Translations under genes and position numbers: made by a program
In this document: one piece after another, positions 7,834 to 16,800 of the stretch
How the letters are laid out: every line of letters begins with the position of its first letter
Position numbering within the stretch: position 1 is the first letter of the stretch
Notes under the pieces: generated by a model
The model's input: the letters and a program-made list of their open reading frames with translations, nothing else
Told to the model about the DNA's origin: nothing
Databases searched by the model: none
Source of the DNA: Desulfovibrio sp. UBA6121
Lineage (GTDB): Bacteria > Desulfobacterota > Desulfovibrionia > Desulfovibrionales > Desulfovibrionaceae
NCBI GenBank assembly: GCA_002422505.1
Contig: DIVX01000150.1
Location: forward strand, 1-27,978
Length of the DNA stretch: 27,978 nucleotides
Direction of reading: 5' to 3'

Positions 7834-8532
7834 ATGCCGCTGCCAGGAAGCCGGGACAGCTCCGTTGTCATGAAGCGCGTGAGCCAGGGCTCGTTCCTGC
7901 AGCGCACGGTGCTGAAGCACAACGTCATCTTCAATGAAGGCAGCAAGGGCGAAGAGGCCTATATTCTTGTGGAAGGCAAGGTGGAGATTTCCGGCAACGT
8001 GGACGGCCGGAAAAAGGTTTTCGCCGTGCTGCAGCCCGTTTCCATCTTTGGCGAAATGGCCCTGTTTCTGGAAAGCCACGGCCGCACGGCCACGGCCATC
8101 GCCCTGGAAGACTCCAAGGTGGTGGTGCTGAACGGCGACGACCTGGACGGCTACATCGCCAGCGCGCCGCCCACCATTCAGGCCATTCTGAACGTCATGG
8201 TGACGCGGCTTAAGCACACCACCAAGAAGGCCCTGCGCGCGCCCAACGTGCCCATGGGCATTGTGCGCGTGCTCGATCTTTTCGAACTCAACGGCCAGAC
8301 AGAGCTGTTGTACGACTCCGCCGTGCGCCACCTGGCGGATATTTTCGTGTGCAGCCCCGCCACCATCGAAGGCTACCTGCAGGGCTTGTCCACGCAGGGG
8401 CATGTCGTCATCGACGCCAGCGGAACCACCGGAGCGGCCGCCACCGGCAGGCGCGTGCTGCGCCTTGTTACCCCGCACCTGCTGCAAACCGTCATCAGCA
8501 ACGGCGGCAAGGATAAACCCGCCGAAGGATGA
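7834..8532 (+). CDS. Crp/Fnr-like cyclic-nucleotide-binding regulator
   Basis: 232 residues. The N-terminal cNMP-binding barrel (about 15-110) carries EEAYILVEGKVEIS and the phosphate-binding cassette FGEMALFLESHGRTATA. In it G73-E74 and R84-T85 sit where CRP binds cAMP ribose and phosphate. The C-terminal part (about 140-215) has LFELNGQTELLYDSAVRHLA and DIFVCSPATIEGYLQGLSTQ, which fits a winged helix less typical than CRP's. The start at 7834 has GAGG in the preceding stop region, and coupling to the lipoprotein gene is tight (three bases). It may sense cAMP, cGMP or c-di-GMP; a ligand cannot be assigned. A DNA-binding role is probable but not certain. Confidence 0.85.
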   Translation: MPLPGSRDSSVVMKRVSQGSFLQRTVLKHNVIFNEGSKGEEAYILVEGKVEISGNVDGRKKVFAVLQPVSIFGEMALFLESHGRTATAIALEDSKVVVLNGDDLDGYIASAPPTIQAILNVMVTRLKHTTKKALRAPNVPMGIVRVLDLFELNGQTELLYDSAVRHLADIFVCSPATIEGYLQGLSTQGHVVIDASGTTGAAATGRRVLRLVTPHLLQTVISNGGKDKPAEG

Positions 8533-8602
8533 GGCAAGGCGCGGCGCGCAAGCGGGGGCGAGAAGGCTCTTCCCGTGGCGCGGCGTGGCTTCCCGCCTTT
8601 TG

Positions 8603-9256
8603 TCATGCGCCGCGTTGCCAGGCGAGGGGCGGCAACTGGGGCGAAAGTCCGCGCGCCAGCAGGATGACGATTGCGCGCAGGTCGCTCTCCATGTGCTCTT
8701 CAACGCCCTGTGCGGCGCAATCCTGAAGCGTGCGGAAGACGCGTCGCGGATCGATAAAGGGGTTCGAGGCGAGCAGAAAAAGCTCCGCCACGTTGCGCGC
8801 GTCGCAAGCCTGGAACTCGCCCTGCTGCACGCCCCGCTGGATGATGCCTGCAACGAAAACCGTCATGCGCTCGATGTGTTTGAGCATCACCGGCCAGTTC
8901 TGGTCCATGGCGGCGTCGACCATGTCGTAGACGCCCTGGTTGGAAAGGAAGTGCGCCCGGCTATGCCGGTTGCAGGCCAGGAAAAAGGCCACAAGGTTCG
9001 CTGTGGCCGTGGCCTTGGGGGAAATGCTGGCCTTCCAGCTGGCCTCGAAATCGGCGATGAGCCCGTCGCAGATGGCCCCGTTGATTTCCTGCTTGGAGCG
9101 GAAGAAGCGGTAGATGTTCGGGGGGCTCATGCCCAGCCGGGAGGCGATGTCCGCAAGGGTGGTCTTGTGGTACCCCACGGTGCGGAACAGGTTTTCGGCC
9201 ACGGTGGCTATGGCTTGGCGCGTGGCTTCCGTGTCGGTGCTTTTCGGACGGGGCAT
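8603..9256 (-). CDS. TetR/AcrR-family transcriptional regulator
   Basis: 217 residues. The N-terminal helix-turn-helix is TTLADIASRLGMSPPNIYRF with FRSKQEIN directly after, in the standard TetR position (about 30-57). The C-terminal ligand domain contains NQGVYDMVDAAMDQNWPVML and a hydrophobic pocket region; its ligand is unknown. The start at 9256 has AAGGAA upstream, and MPRPKSTDTEATRQ is a normal N-terminus; earlier in-frame codons lack support. It converges with the Crp-like gene. The HD-GYP gene lies 134 bases upstream on the same strand, so read-through is possible. TTTCATTTGAAA and two GTTTCA motifs near 9360-9392 could be its operator. Confidence 0.93.
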   Translation of the reverse strand: MPRPKSTDTEATRQAIATVAENLFRTVGYHKTTLADIASRLGMSPPNIYRFFRSKQEINGAICDGLIADFEASWKASISPKATATANLVAFFLACNRHSRAHFLSNQGVYDMVDAAMDQNWPVMLKHIERMTVFVAGIIQRGVQQGEFQACDARNVAELFLLASNPFIDPRRVFRTLQDCAAQGVEEHMESDLRAIVILLARGLSPQLPPLAWQRGA

Positions 9257-9390
9257 TCTTGTTCCTTCGGCTGCGGCGCGTTGCTGCCCAAGGCCGAGTA
9301 CAAGACTGTGGCCCTGGCGCTTGGCGCTGAAAGAAGCGTACCTGTTGAATAGCCTGCCATATTTCATTTGAAACGTCGAGTGAAACGAAG

Positions 9391-10782
9391 TCACCGGAGT
9401 AGGCGCGCATCCAGAGACGCCAGCCATTCCTCGATGTCGCTGCCGAAATATCTGGCGCAATTGGCTCGCAGCCAGGCATCAAGTTCTTCCGTCGGGCGGC
9501 CTGAGTATGCCTCGTGCAACTCGCGGGCAATGGGGGCGAAGGCATACACGATGGCCGGGTCAAAGTGCTTGCCGCTTTCTTTCTCCATCATCCAAATGGC
9601 AACTTCGAATTGCAGGGCTGGCTTATAGGGTCGAGACGAGGTTAGGGCATCGAACACGTCCGCTACGGCAAAAGTCCGCGCGGCGAGGGGAATATTCTGG
9701 CCCTTGAGCCCCTGGTCGTAGCCGGTCCCGTCATAGCGCTCGTGGTGTCCGCCAATAACTTCCATGGCATCGTTGAGCCAGTGCGCGCGTATGGCAATGT
9801 CGCGGCCGTGCTGTACATGTTGGCGCATTTCCTCGACCTCCTCGGGCGTGAGCGGTCCAGGCTTGCGCAGCACGGCGTCCCGGACGCCGATTTTGCCCAC
9901 GTCGTGCAAGAATGCGCCCTTGATGAGTGAACGCATGGCTTGGCGATCCAGCCCCATGCGTTCCCCCAGCCGGGCGGCGTAGATGGTTACGCGGTAGCTG
10001 TGCGCGTCCACATCACTGTCGCGTTTGGCACTGGCGCGGCCCAGGACGTTTAAGGTCTCCAGGTTGGCTTCCATGAGGTCCAGGGATGTGGCATGCATCT
10101 GACGCAGCAGGCGCAGCAGCACCGGGTACAGCATGCCGGAGGTGCTGAGCACCAGGGACACGGCCAGGATAAGGGTCAGGATCATGCGCTGATTGGCGTC
10201 GCGGATGACCGTTTCGCTGACGGCGAACAGGCATTCGCAGTAAGCTGCGACGTCGCCGGTGGCATCGACCAACGGCACGAGGATGTGCAGGAATGGCCGG
10301 GTGCCGATGGTCGTAAGCTCATTCTGAAGGCCGCTTGATTCCGCTGGGACATTGTAACGGCTGGTGGCGAGGTAGTCGTCAAGCGCCCACGGGCTGTGGA
10401 ATGCAGGGTCCCGCAGCTTTGCAGCCACGCGCCCTTGCGTGTCCATGATGAGGATGAGCGTGACCGTTCCCAGTTGCTGCCGACTGGAACAGAGCGTGTC
10501 GTCAAGGATGCCTTGCAACCGCCTGTGGTCGCCCAGGCCCGGTGCGTTCAACTCCTGTGCTGCAAGAGTCTGGAACCGTACGGCATCGTAGATGACTCCA
10601 TCACGCAGCGCCGCAGTGAAGCGGGCGCGCTCCATGAGGTAGAAGCCGCAGACGGTCAGCAGGCACGCGGCCAGCGTCATGCCGAGAAGCCGCTTGAAGA
10701 GCAGGCGATGTACGGAGCGAGCGAAGAGCGCCCTGTCGGTCCAGGTGAGGTGGGGCTGTTCGGGCACGTACTGCTGCGTCAT
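9391..10782 (-). CDS. Membrane-bound HD-GYP domain protein (probable c-di-GMP phosphodiesterase)
   Basis: 463 residues. Membrane segment 1 is at about 33-50, a periplasmic sensor region at 51-198 and membrane segment 2 at 200-226. The HD-GYP domain spans about 255-425. It has HSYRVTIYAARLG, FLHDVGKIGV (H293-D294) and HHERYDGTGYDQGLKG followed by IPLAART and VADVFDALTSSRPYK. The metal-binding His and Asp residues are present, but the name-giving GYP is GYD (356). Such enzymes hydrolyse cyclic-di-GMP to GMP. The start at 10782 has AAGGAG upstream. A short, internally deleted relative lies at 19551-19769. Next upstream on the same strand is Cys86-A, with two strong hairpins between them. Confidence 0.93.
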   Translation of the reverse strand: MTQQYVPEQPHLTWTDRALFARSVHRLLFKRLLGMTLAACLLTVCGFYLMERARFTAALRDGVIYDAVRFQTLAAQELNAPGLGDHRRLQGILDDTLCSSRQQLGTVTLILIMDTQGRVAAKLRDPAFHSPWALDDYLATSRYNVPAESSGLQNELTTIGTRPFLHILVPLVDATGDVAAYCECLFAVSETVIRDANQRMILTLILAVSLVLSTSGMLYPVLLRLLRQMHATSLDLMEANLETLNVLGRASAKRDSDVDAHSYRVTIYAARLGERMGLDRQAMRSLIKGAFLHDVGKIGVRDAVLRKPGPLTPEEVEEMRQHVQHGRDIAIRAHWLNDAMEVIGGHHERYDGTGYDQGLKGQNIPLAARTFAVADVFDALTSSRPYKPALQFEVAIWMMEKESGKHFDPAIVYAFAPIARELHEAYSGRPTEELDAWLRANCARYFGSDIEEWLASLDARLLR

Positions 10783-10880
10783 GTCCCCTGGCTCCTTCGC
10801 AGGAAAGTTGTCAGGCCCTGCCAGCCCACCCCGTACCCGTGGCAGGCGTCCATGCGCTGCTTGCAGGAAGTCGCCCCTGG

Positions 10881-10909
10881 GCCCGGGGGGGAGGAAGGGC
10901 CCCCCGGGC
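10881..10909. repeat. GC-rich hairpin, 10-bp stem
   Basis: GCCCGGGGGG at 10881-10890 and its exact complement at 10900-10909 enclose nine bases. It lies between Cys86-A and the HD-GYP gene. No T-tract follows on either strand, so it is not a simple terminator. Confidence 0.7.
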
Positions 10910-10916
10910 TTCTTCG

Positions 10917-10942
10917 CTGGCGCAGGTCGCGACCTGCGCCAG
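10917..10942. repeat. Perfect 26-bp palindrome
   Basis: CTGGCGCAGGTCG is followed directly by its exact reverse complement, with no spacer. It is eight bases from the GC-rich hairpin and 36 bases past the Cys86-A stop. It could be a protein-binding site or, in RNA, a stable hairpin that attenuates or protects the message. Confidence 0.85.
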
Positions 10943-10977
10943 TGGAAGGGCGACAACGTCTGATTTGGCGCGTCGGG

Positions 10978-11238
10978 TTAGAGGCCCGTTTGTGCGATGA
11001 GTGTGGACACGCTCAGGCACTCCGCATGATAGAGACACTCTTTCTGGTCGCAAAAATTCGCGCTCGCCCGACCGAAGCAGTCGAAATGCCCCTCGGCCTT
11101 TTGCATGGCCCGGACATCCTCCACACGGCCGAGGACAAACTCCTTGCGTTCGTCAGCATTCACAGAGTCCTGCCCCCTGGGAGTCCCATTCGGCTCATCT
11201 TTCGGACATTCTCCCAACCCGTCAGCCTGCTCACTCAT
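10978..11238 (-). CDS. Cys86-A: 86-aa protein with four-Cys/His motif, unknown family
   Basis: 86 residues with no signal or membrane segment. The first ~27 are acidic and probably disordered. Residues 29-50 (DERKEFVLGRVEDVRAMQ) look helical. The C-terminal part has C54, C63, C68 and C74 with H71, in the pattern C-x8-C-x4-C-x5-C, containing DCFGRASANFC, DQ and YHAEC. This suggests a small zinc- or iron-binding knuckle, not a known one to me. The start at 11238 has a perfect AAAGGAGG site. The paralog at 22086-22346 has the same length and shares this half without gaps. It lies upstream of the HD-GYP gene. Function unknown; a regulatory or redox role is speculation. Confidence 0.88.
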   Translation of the reverse strand: MSEQADGLGECPKDEPNGTPRGQDSVNADERKEFVLGRVEDVRAMQKAEGHFDCFGRASANFCDQKECLYHAECLSVSTLIAQTGL

Positions 11239-11262
11239 ATGGCCTCCTTTGGCGTTGTAGTG

Positions 11263-11310
11263 TTGCCGCCATTCTGGATCGCCACTGGCTGCCGATTCTG
11301 TTGGCGGCAA
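11263..11310 (-). repeat. Inverted repeat in the Cys86-A leader
   Basis: TTGCCGCCA (11263-11271) and TGGCGGCAA (11302-11310) are exact complements around 30 bases. They lie inside the predicted 5' untranslated leader of Cys86-A. A leader hairpin or a protein site is possible. Confidence 0.6.
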
Positions 11311-11338
11311 GATTCAAGGCAGCAGCCACGAACAGTGA

Positions 11339-11368
11339 ATAATATATTTTTCTTCATGATTCAGTCAA
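11339..11368 (-). promoter_or_regulatory. Strong sigma-70-type promoter for Cys86-A
   Basis: On the minus strand TTGACT (11368-11363), an 18-base spacer and TATTAT (11344-11339) are present, five of six matches in each box. The start would be near 11332, giving a leader of about 95 bases. The 11-base word TTCATGATTCA at 11353-11363 recurs at 11507-11517 in the same divergent region. Confidence 0.65.
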
Positions 11369-11575
11369 GGGGGCACGGCCCGCTTGGCGCATTCCCTGAA
11401 GCGGAGCACCTGCGGGGCAGGGTTCGCCCCAAGGCCATGGCGCCCTGTTGGCCTGCCTAGGTATGAAGATTTGCTCGACAGTGAAACATGGTTTGATTAT
11501 TCAGCATTCATGATTCATTTCGTCGGAACAATAGCCAAGCGCCAAGGCCGGACCGCCCCCCGGCGGCTGGGGCCA

Positions 11576-12706
11576 ATGCTGCGCACGTGCGTGCTGGCGC
11601 TGAGCCTTGCCGTCCTGTTCGGCTGCGCTGCGCGGCCAGGACCGGAGCTGCTTGCCCCGGTAGCGCCGCTCGCCCAGCCAATCCGGCAGGTACGCCTGCA
11701 CGTGGCCACCAATCGTGAGCCCGACGCCAAAAGTCCCGGCAATTTCAGCAACGCCCGGTCGTCCCGGCTGTCTTTCGCCCGCTATGTCATCTCGGTGCCG
11801 CCGAACCACAAACCCAGCGCCATTGAGCTTTCGGCCGCGCGGCCCGTGGACCCGGCGCGCAGCTTCGCCACCTTGGAGTTCACGCCACTGCCAGATCTTG
11901 CGGCAGGCCCTGCGAGCCTTGATGAAAACGCCACAGCCCAAGGTGACGACGGCGGGCGCGTTTTCGTCTTCGTGCACGGCTACAACACGAATTACGCGGA
12001 GTCCGTGCTGCGCATGGCGCAACTCGTTGCGGACAATCCCTCGGGGGACCGGGCCGTGCTCTTCGCGTGGCCTTCCGACGGCAGCCTGCCCGGCTATGTG
12101 GCCGACAAGGACGCCGTGACCTATTCCCGCGACCATTTGGCGCAACTGTTGACCATGCTGGGCGACGATCCGCAAGTGCGCGAGATAAGCCTTGTCGCCC
12201 ATAGCATGGGCTGCTGGCTGACCATGGAGACCCTGCGCCAGCTGCGGCTCAGCGGCAAGGATGCTGTTTTGGAGCGCCTGGACAACGTGCTTCTGGCCGC
12301 GCCGGATATCGACCTTGATGTTTTCCGCGCGCAAGCCAAGGCCCTTGACCGGCACGATCCGCCGATCACCGTGCTGACCTCGCCCGACGACCGCGCCCTG
12401 CAGTTTTCCAGCAGGTTGGGCGGCGACAGGGAGCGGTTGGGCGGCCTGGACGTGCATGATCCGCGCATCCAGAGTCTGGCCACGGACTATGGCATTCAGC
12501 TCATCGACATTTCAAGCATGGCCGCCACGGACAGCCTGAACCACGACAAGTTCATCGGCGCGGCGGCCTCGCTCAAAACCGTGCTGGCCCCGAAAGCATC
12601 GAAGAACCCCTTCCGCAGGGCCGGGGCCTATGTTTTGGACGCCATGGCCACGGTGCTGGAAACGCCGGGGCGGATAGGCCGGGCCGCAGCCAACGCGACC
12701 CGTTGA
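11576..12706 (+). CDS. Alpha/beta-hydrolase of the DUF900 type, predicted lipoprotein
   Basis: 376 residues. A short hydrophobic leader ends in VLFGC, so Cys17 would be lipidated. The hydrolase core begins near residue 125. VFVFVHGYNTNYAES holds the oxyanion region, FAWPSDG follows, SLVAHSMGCWLTMETL has the nucleophile Ser210, and DIDLD and NHDKF supply candidate acid and His323. The family's substrates are not well known; an esterase or lipase-like role in the envelope is inferred. The start at 11576 gives a clean signal peptide. ATG 11510 is also in frame but has no ribosome site and sits at the likely transcription start (possible boxes TTGCTC 11471, GATTAT 11495). It is divergent from Cys86-A. 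Confidence 0.87.
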   Translation: MLRTCVLALSLAVLFGCAARPGPELLAPVAPLAQPIRQVRLHVATNREPDAKSPGNFSNARSSRLSFARYVISVPPNHKPSAIELSAARPVDPARSFATLEFTPLPDLAAGPASLDENATAQGDDGGRVFVFVHGYNTNYAESVLRMAQLVADNPSGDRAVLFAWPSDGSLPGYVADKDAVTYSRDHLAQLLTMLGDDPQVREISLVAHSMGCWLTMETLRQLRLSGKDAVLERLDNVLLAAPDIDLDVFRAQAKALDRHDPPITVLTSPDDRALQFSSRLGGDRERLGGLDVHDPRIQSLATDYGIQLIDISSMAATDSLNHDKFIGAAASLKTVLAPKASKNPFRRAGAYVLDAMATVLETPGRIGRAAANATR

Positions 12707-12832
12707 GGCCGCGCGGCCAGGCGCTTTGGCGCATAAGCCGCAGGCTGTCGCCCCAGAGCAGGGCGGCGGGCCTTGGCGGTCTCGTCCGGGCGGAACAGCA
12801 CAAGCCGCAGGCGTCGCCAGGCGCTTTGCGCA
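12707..12832. repeat. Repeat-rich convergent intergenic region
   Basis: Begins with the 12-bp palindrome GGCCGCGCGGCC directly after the hydrolase stop. Two words occur twice with order exchanged: CCAGGCGCTTTGGCGCA (12717-12733, with one base less at 12817-12832) and AAGCCGCAGGCTGTCGCC (12735-12752, one base less at 12802-12818). It may act as a two-way transcription end between convergent genes, though no T-tract is seen. Confidence 0.6.
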
Positions 12833-12859
12833 GGCTCCCGCCGCCAAGCATCGCCGGGT

Positions 12860-13816
12860 TCAAACGACCCAGACGGAGAACTGCTTTCCGGCGTAAACCA
12901 CGGCGTGGCTAACGCGGCCCATGAAGAAGGCATCGACCCGCGAAAGCCCCCGGCGTCCGACTACGATGGTGCTGCAGCCGTTGCGCTCCGCCTCGGTCAC
13001 TATGGCCTCCGCGCGGTTGCGTGCGCCGGTGACGACCGCCTTGGAGATGCGCCCCGGATCAAAGCCGCCCTCCGTCAACAGGGTTGCGGCAGTGTGGAGC
13101 AGGCGGGCCACCTGGGCCTTGAAGGCCTTGAGGCAGACCTCCGCCGAGGCGTCCTCAGCTTGCTCTGGGCATGCGCCTTCCGCCAGTTCGAACCGCACTG
13201 CGCCCAGGCCTTGAACGACATGAAGGACCCGCGCTTCGTAGCCCTTGCTTTTCCCCAGCAGGTGCGCGGCGAACTCCACGGCCTTTTTGGAGTGCGGCGA
13301 GGCGTCTACGGCCAGCAGCAGCTTTTTTGCCGGAGGCTCCTGCCCGACCAGGATGATGGGGAGGAAGGTGAGGGCCTGCAATAGCTTCACCGCAACGCTG
13401 CCCAGAATGATGTTCTGGATGGCGCCAAGGCCCCGCCGCCGCAGCACCACGGCGCTGTAGCCGTTCTTGGCCTCCTCGATGATGTCCCGGGCGACGCCCT
13501 GCACCATGCATTGGAACTTGATTTCGACATGCTCCGCGCGGTAGCCGCCATCGACGAGGATGCGCTTGGCCTGCTGCAAACAGGCCAGCACGCCTTGCTT
13601 TTCCTCCTGTTCCTGGGTGCGCAGCTGCTCGGCGATCCCCTCGCAGGCCTGGTGCTCCTCCAATTCCCGGCGCTGTTCCTGCGTGCCGTTGAAGACGTGA
13701 AACAGCACGATCTGCACGTGGCCGCCAACGGGCATGAACCCGGTAAGATACCGCGCGGTCTGAATGGCCCGTTCGGAGCCATCCACCAACACAAGCAGTC
13801 TGGTCTGTTCCGCCAT
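12860..13816 (-). CDS. Double-domain universal stress protein
   Basis: 318 residues made of two tandem UspA folds, about 1-158 and 161-318. Domain 1 starts RLLVLVDGSERAIQTARYL and ends VVLRRRGLGAIQNIILGSVA. Domain 2 starts KKLLLAVDASPHSKKAVEFA and ends VVGRRGLSRVDAFFMGRVSH, close to the ATP-binding G-x2-G-x9-G(S/T) motif. Such proteins bind nucleotides and support survival under stress; the partner is unknown. The start at 13816 has AAGGAG eight bases upstream. It lies 70 bases downstream of the RND pump on the same strand, so it is probably the last gene of the TetR-RND operon. Confidence 0.93.
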   Translation of the reverse strand: MAEQTRLLVLVDGSERAIQTARYLTGFMPVGGHVQIVLFHVFNGTQEQRRELEEHQACEGIAEQLRTQEQEEKQGVLACLQQAKRILVDGGYRAEHVEIKFQCMVQGVARDIIEEAKNGYSAVVLRRRGLGAIQNIILGSVAVKLLQALTFLPIILVGQEPPAKKLLLAVDASPHSKKAVEFAAHLLGKSKGYEARVLHVVQGLGAVRFELAEGACPEQAEDASAEVCLKAFKAQVARLLHTAATLLTEGGFDPGRISKAVVTGARNRAEAIVTEAERNGCSTIVVGRRGLSRVDAFFMGRVSHAVVYAGKQFSVWVV

Positions 13817-13886
13817 GGCTATTTCTCCTTGCCTCGTCTGGTCTGCTTCAAGTGTCCCGCCGCCGCAAAGGCTCCCTTGCCGGGCT

Positions 13887-16800
13887 TTACTCCTGTGCTT
13901 TGGTGGAAGCGGCGGGCGGGCTTTGTTTCCGGGTGAACAGGCCGGAAATGAACACGAAGAACAGTGGAATGAAGATGAGGTCGATGAACGTGGCGGAGAG
14001 CATGCCGCCGCACACGGCGGTGCCGATGGCGTTCATGGCTCCTGCGCCCGCGCCGCTGGCTATTGCCAGGGGCAGCACCCCGAAGAAGAAGGCCAGCGAG
14101 GTCATGAGCACCGGCCGGAACCGGGTTTTGACCGCGCCCAGCGTGGCGTCGATGATCGAGTCGCCGTGCCCCATGCGCTCCTTGATGAACTGGATGATGA
14201 GAATGGCGTTCTTTGTGGACAGGCCCAAGGTGGTGAGGAAGCCGATCTGGAAGTAGACGTCGTTGGACATGCCGCGCAGGGTCGTTGCCAGAATTGCGCC
14301 CAAAACGCCCAGCGGCAGCATAAGCAGGTTCACGAAGGGGATGGTCCAGCTTTCGTACAGGGCCGCCACGCACAGGAAAATGACGAAGATGGAGAAGGCA
14401 TACAGCAGTGGCCCCTGCGCCGTCGCCATGCGCTCCTGGTAGGAGAGGCCCGTCCAGTCGAAACCAATGCCTCGCGGCAACTTGGTCACCATTTCCTCCA
14501 TGGCGGTCATGGCTTCGCCGGTGCTGTGCCCCGGTGCGGCTTCTCCCCATATGTTGACGGAGGGAAACGCGTTATAACGCTCCAGTTTTGGCGAACCCTG
14601 CGTCCAGTGTCCTGTGGCGAAAGATGAGAAGGGGACCATCTTGTCCGCACTGTTTCTTACATAGAGGCGTTCAAGGTCCTGAGGGTGCATGCGGTATGGA
14701 GTGTCCAGCTGCGCATACACCTGCTTCACACGGCCGCTTTGTATGAAGTTGTTGACGTAGGCGCTGCCGAATCCTGCGGAAAGGGTGGTGTGGATGGCGG
14801 AAATGGGCACCCCCATGGCTCCGGCCCGGTTCCAATCCACGTTGATGTGGTACTCGGGCACGTCGTCGATGCCGTTGGGCCGCACGCGTGTGAGCCGTGG
14901 GTCCTTCCTGGCCATGCCGAGGAGCTGGTTGCGCGCAGCCATGAGCTGCTGGTGGCCCACGCCGCCCCGGTCCAGCAGTTGGAAATCAAAGCCGGAGGCC
15001 ATGCCCAGCTCCACCACGGGCGGCGGCGGAAAGGCGAAGGCCATGGCGTTCTTGATTTTTGAGAAGGCGCCCATGGTTCTGCCTGCGATGGCCGACACCT
15101 TCTGGTCTGCGCCCGGCCTGAGGTGCCAGTCTTTGAGTTTGGCGAAACCCAGGGCCATGTTCTGCCCCTGGCCGCCAAAGCTTACGCCTGCAACCCCAAG
15201 GAAAGACTCGACGTTGTCTTTCTCCTGCTCCAGCAGGTAGTTCCTGGCCGTGGTCAGAACCTCCTCGGTTTGCTCCAGGGTGGAGCCAGAGGGAAGCATG
15301 ACCTGGACCATGAGAATGCCCTGGTCTTCGTCGGGGATGTACGAGGTGGGCATGCGCTGGAACATGAAGCCCACCACGCCCACCAGGGCGGCGTAAAGCA
15401 GCAGGTAGCGGGTCTTCTTGGAGAAGGAATGGCCGACAATGTTGACGTATATGGTTCTGGCCCGCAGAAAGACCCGGTCGAACCACCGGAAGAACGGCCG
15501 CATGAAGAAAATGGCGCTGGCCGAGGAATCGTGCCCCAGGGGAATGGGTTTGAGCACGGTGGCGCAAAGCACCGGCGTAAGGATGAGGGCCACCAGCACG
15601 GAAAGCAGCATGGAGGCGATGACCGTTACCGAGAACTGCCGGTACAGCACGCCCGTGGAGCCCTGGAAGAAGGCCATGGGGCCGAACACGGCGGAAAGCA
15701 CAAGGCCGATGCCCACCAGGGCGCTGGTTATCTCGTTCATGGACTTGGCCGTGGCCTCCCGTGGCGGCAGCCCCTCTTCCACCATCAGCCGCTCCACGTT
15801 CTCCACAACCACAATGGCGTCGTCCACAAGCAGGCCGATGGCCAGGACCATGGCGAACATGGTCAGCATGTTGATGGAGAAGCCGAAGAACCCGAGCACC
15901 GCGAACGTACCCAGCAGCACCACCGGCACAGCAATGGTGGGAATGAGCGTGGCCCTGATGTTGCCCATGAAGACGTACATGATGACGAACACCAGCAGCA
16001 CGGCTTCCACCAGGGTCTTGGCCACCTCGTGAATGGCCACCTTGGTGAAGGGGGTGGTGTCGTACGGGTAGACGACCTTCAAGCCCTTGGGGAAGAAGGG
16101 CGCCATTTCCTGAAGCTTTTTCTTGATGGCGTCTGCCGTTTCCAGGGCATTGGCGCCAGCGGCCTGGCGGATGGCCATGGCCGCCGAGGGCATTCCGTTG
16201 TAGTTGGCTATGACGTCGTAGCGCTCGGTGCCAAGCTCCGTGCGGCCAATGTCCTTGATGCGCACGACCGAGCCGTCGGGCTTGGAGCGGATGGGGATGT
16301 TGGCGAATTCTTCCGGCGTTTGGAGCAGGTGCTGCACCACGATGGAGGCGTTCATGCGCTGGCCCTTCAGCGCGGGCGCACCGCCAAACTGCCCGGCGGA
16401 AATCTCGACGTTGTAGGCGTCGAGGGCCTCGATCACGTCGCCCATGGTCAGGCCGAGGCTGTTCAGGTGGTCCGGGTTGATCCACACGCGCATGGCGTAC
16501 TGGCTGCCGAAATTCTCCACTTCGCCCACGCCGGGCACGCGGGAAAGCACTTTTTCCAGCTTGGACTGGGCGAAGTCGCGCAGATCATCGCCACTCATAC
16601 TGCCGTCTTCGGAAATCAGGCCGACGACGATGAGGTAATTGCGCGTGGACTTGCTGACCTTGACGCCGGAGCGCTGCACGGTGTCTGGAAGGCTGGCCAT
16701 GGCGAGTTGCAGCTTGTTCTGCACCTTGGACCAGGCCACGTCGGGATCGGTTCCGGGGGCGAAGGTCATTTCGATGCGCGCCGCGCCGGAAGAAGAACTT

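Noticed and set aside
10881..10942. Rho-independent terminator for Cys86-A
   Set aside because: The hairpins are strong but no T-tract follows on the minus strand.
11384..11575. Longer N-terminus for the alpha/beta-hydrolase
   Set aside because: The upstream in-frame starts lack ribosome sites and would put a charged stretch before the lipoprotein signal.
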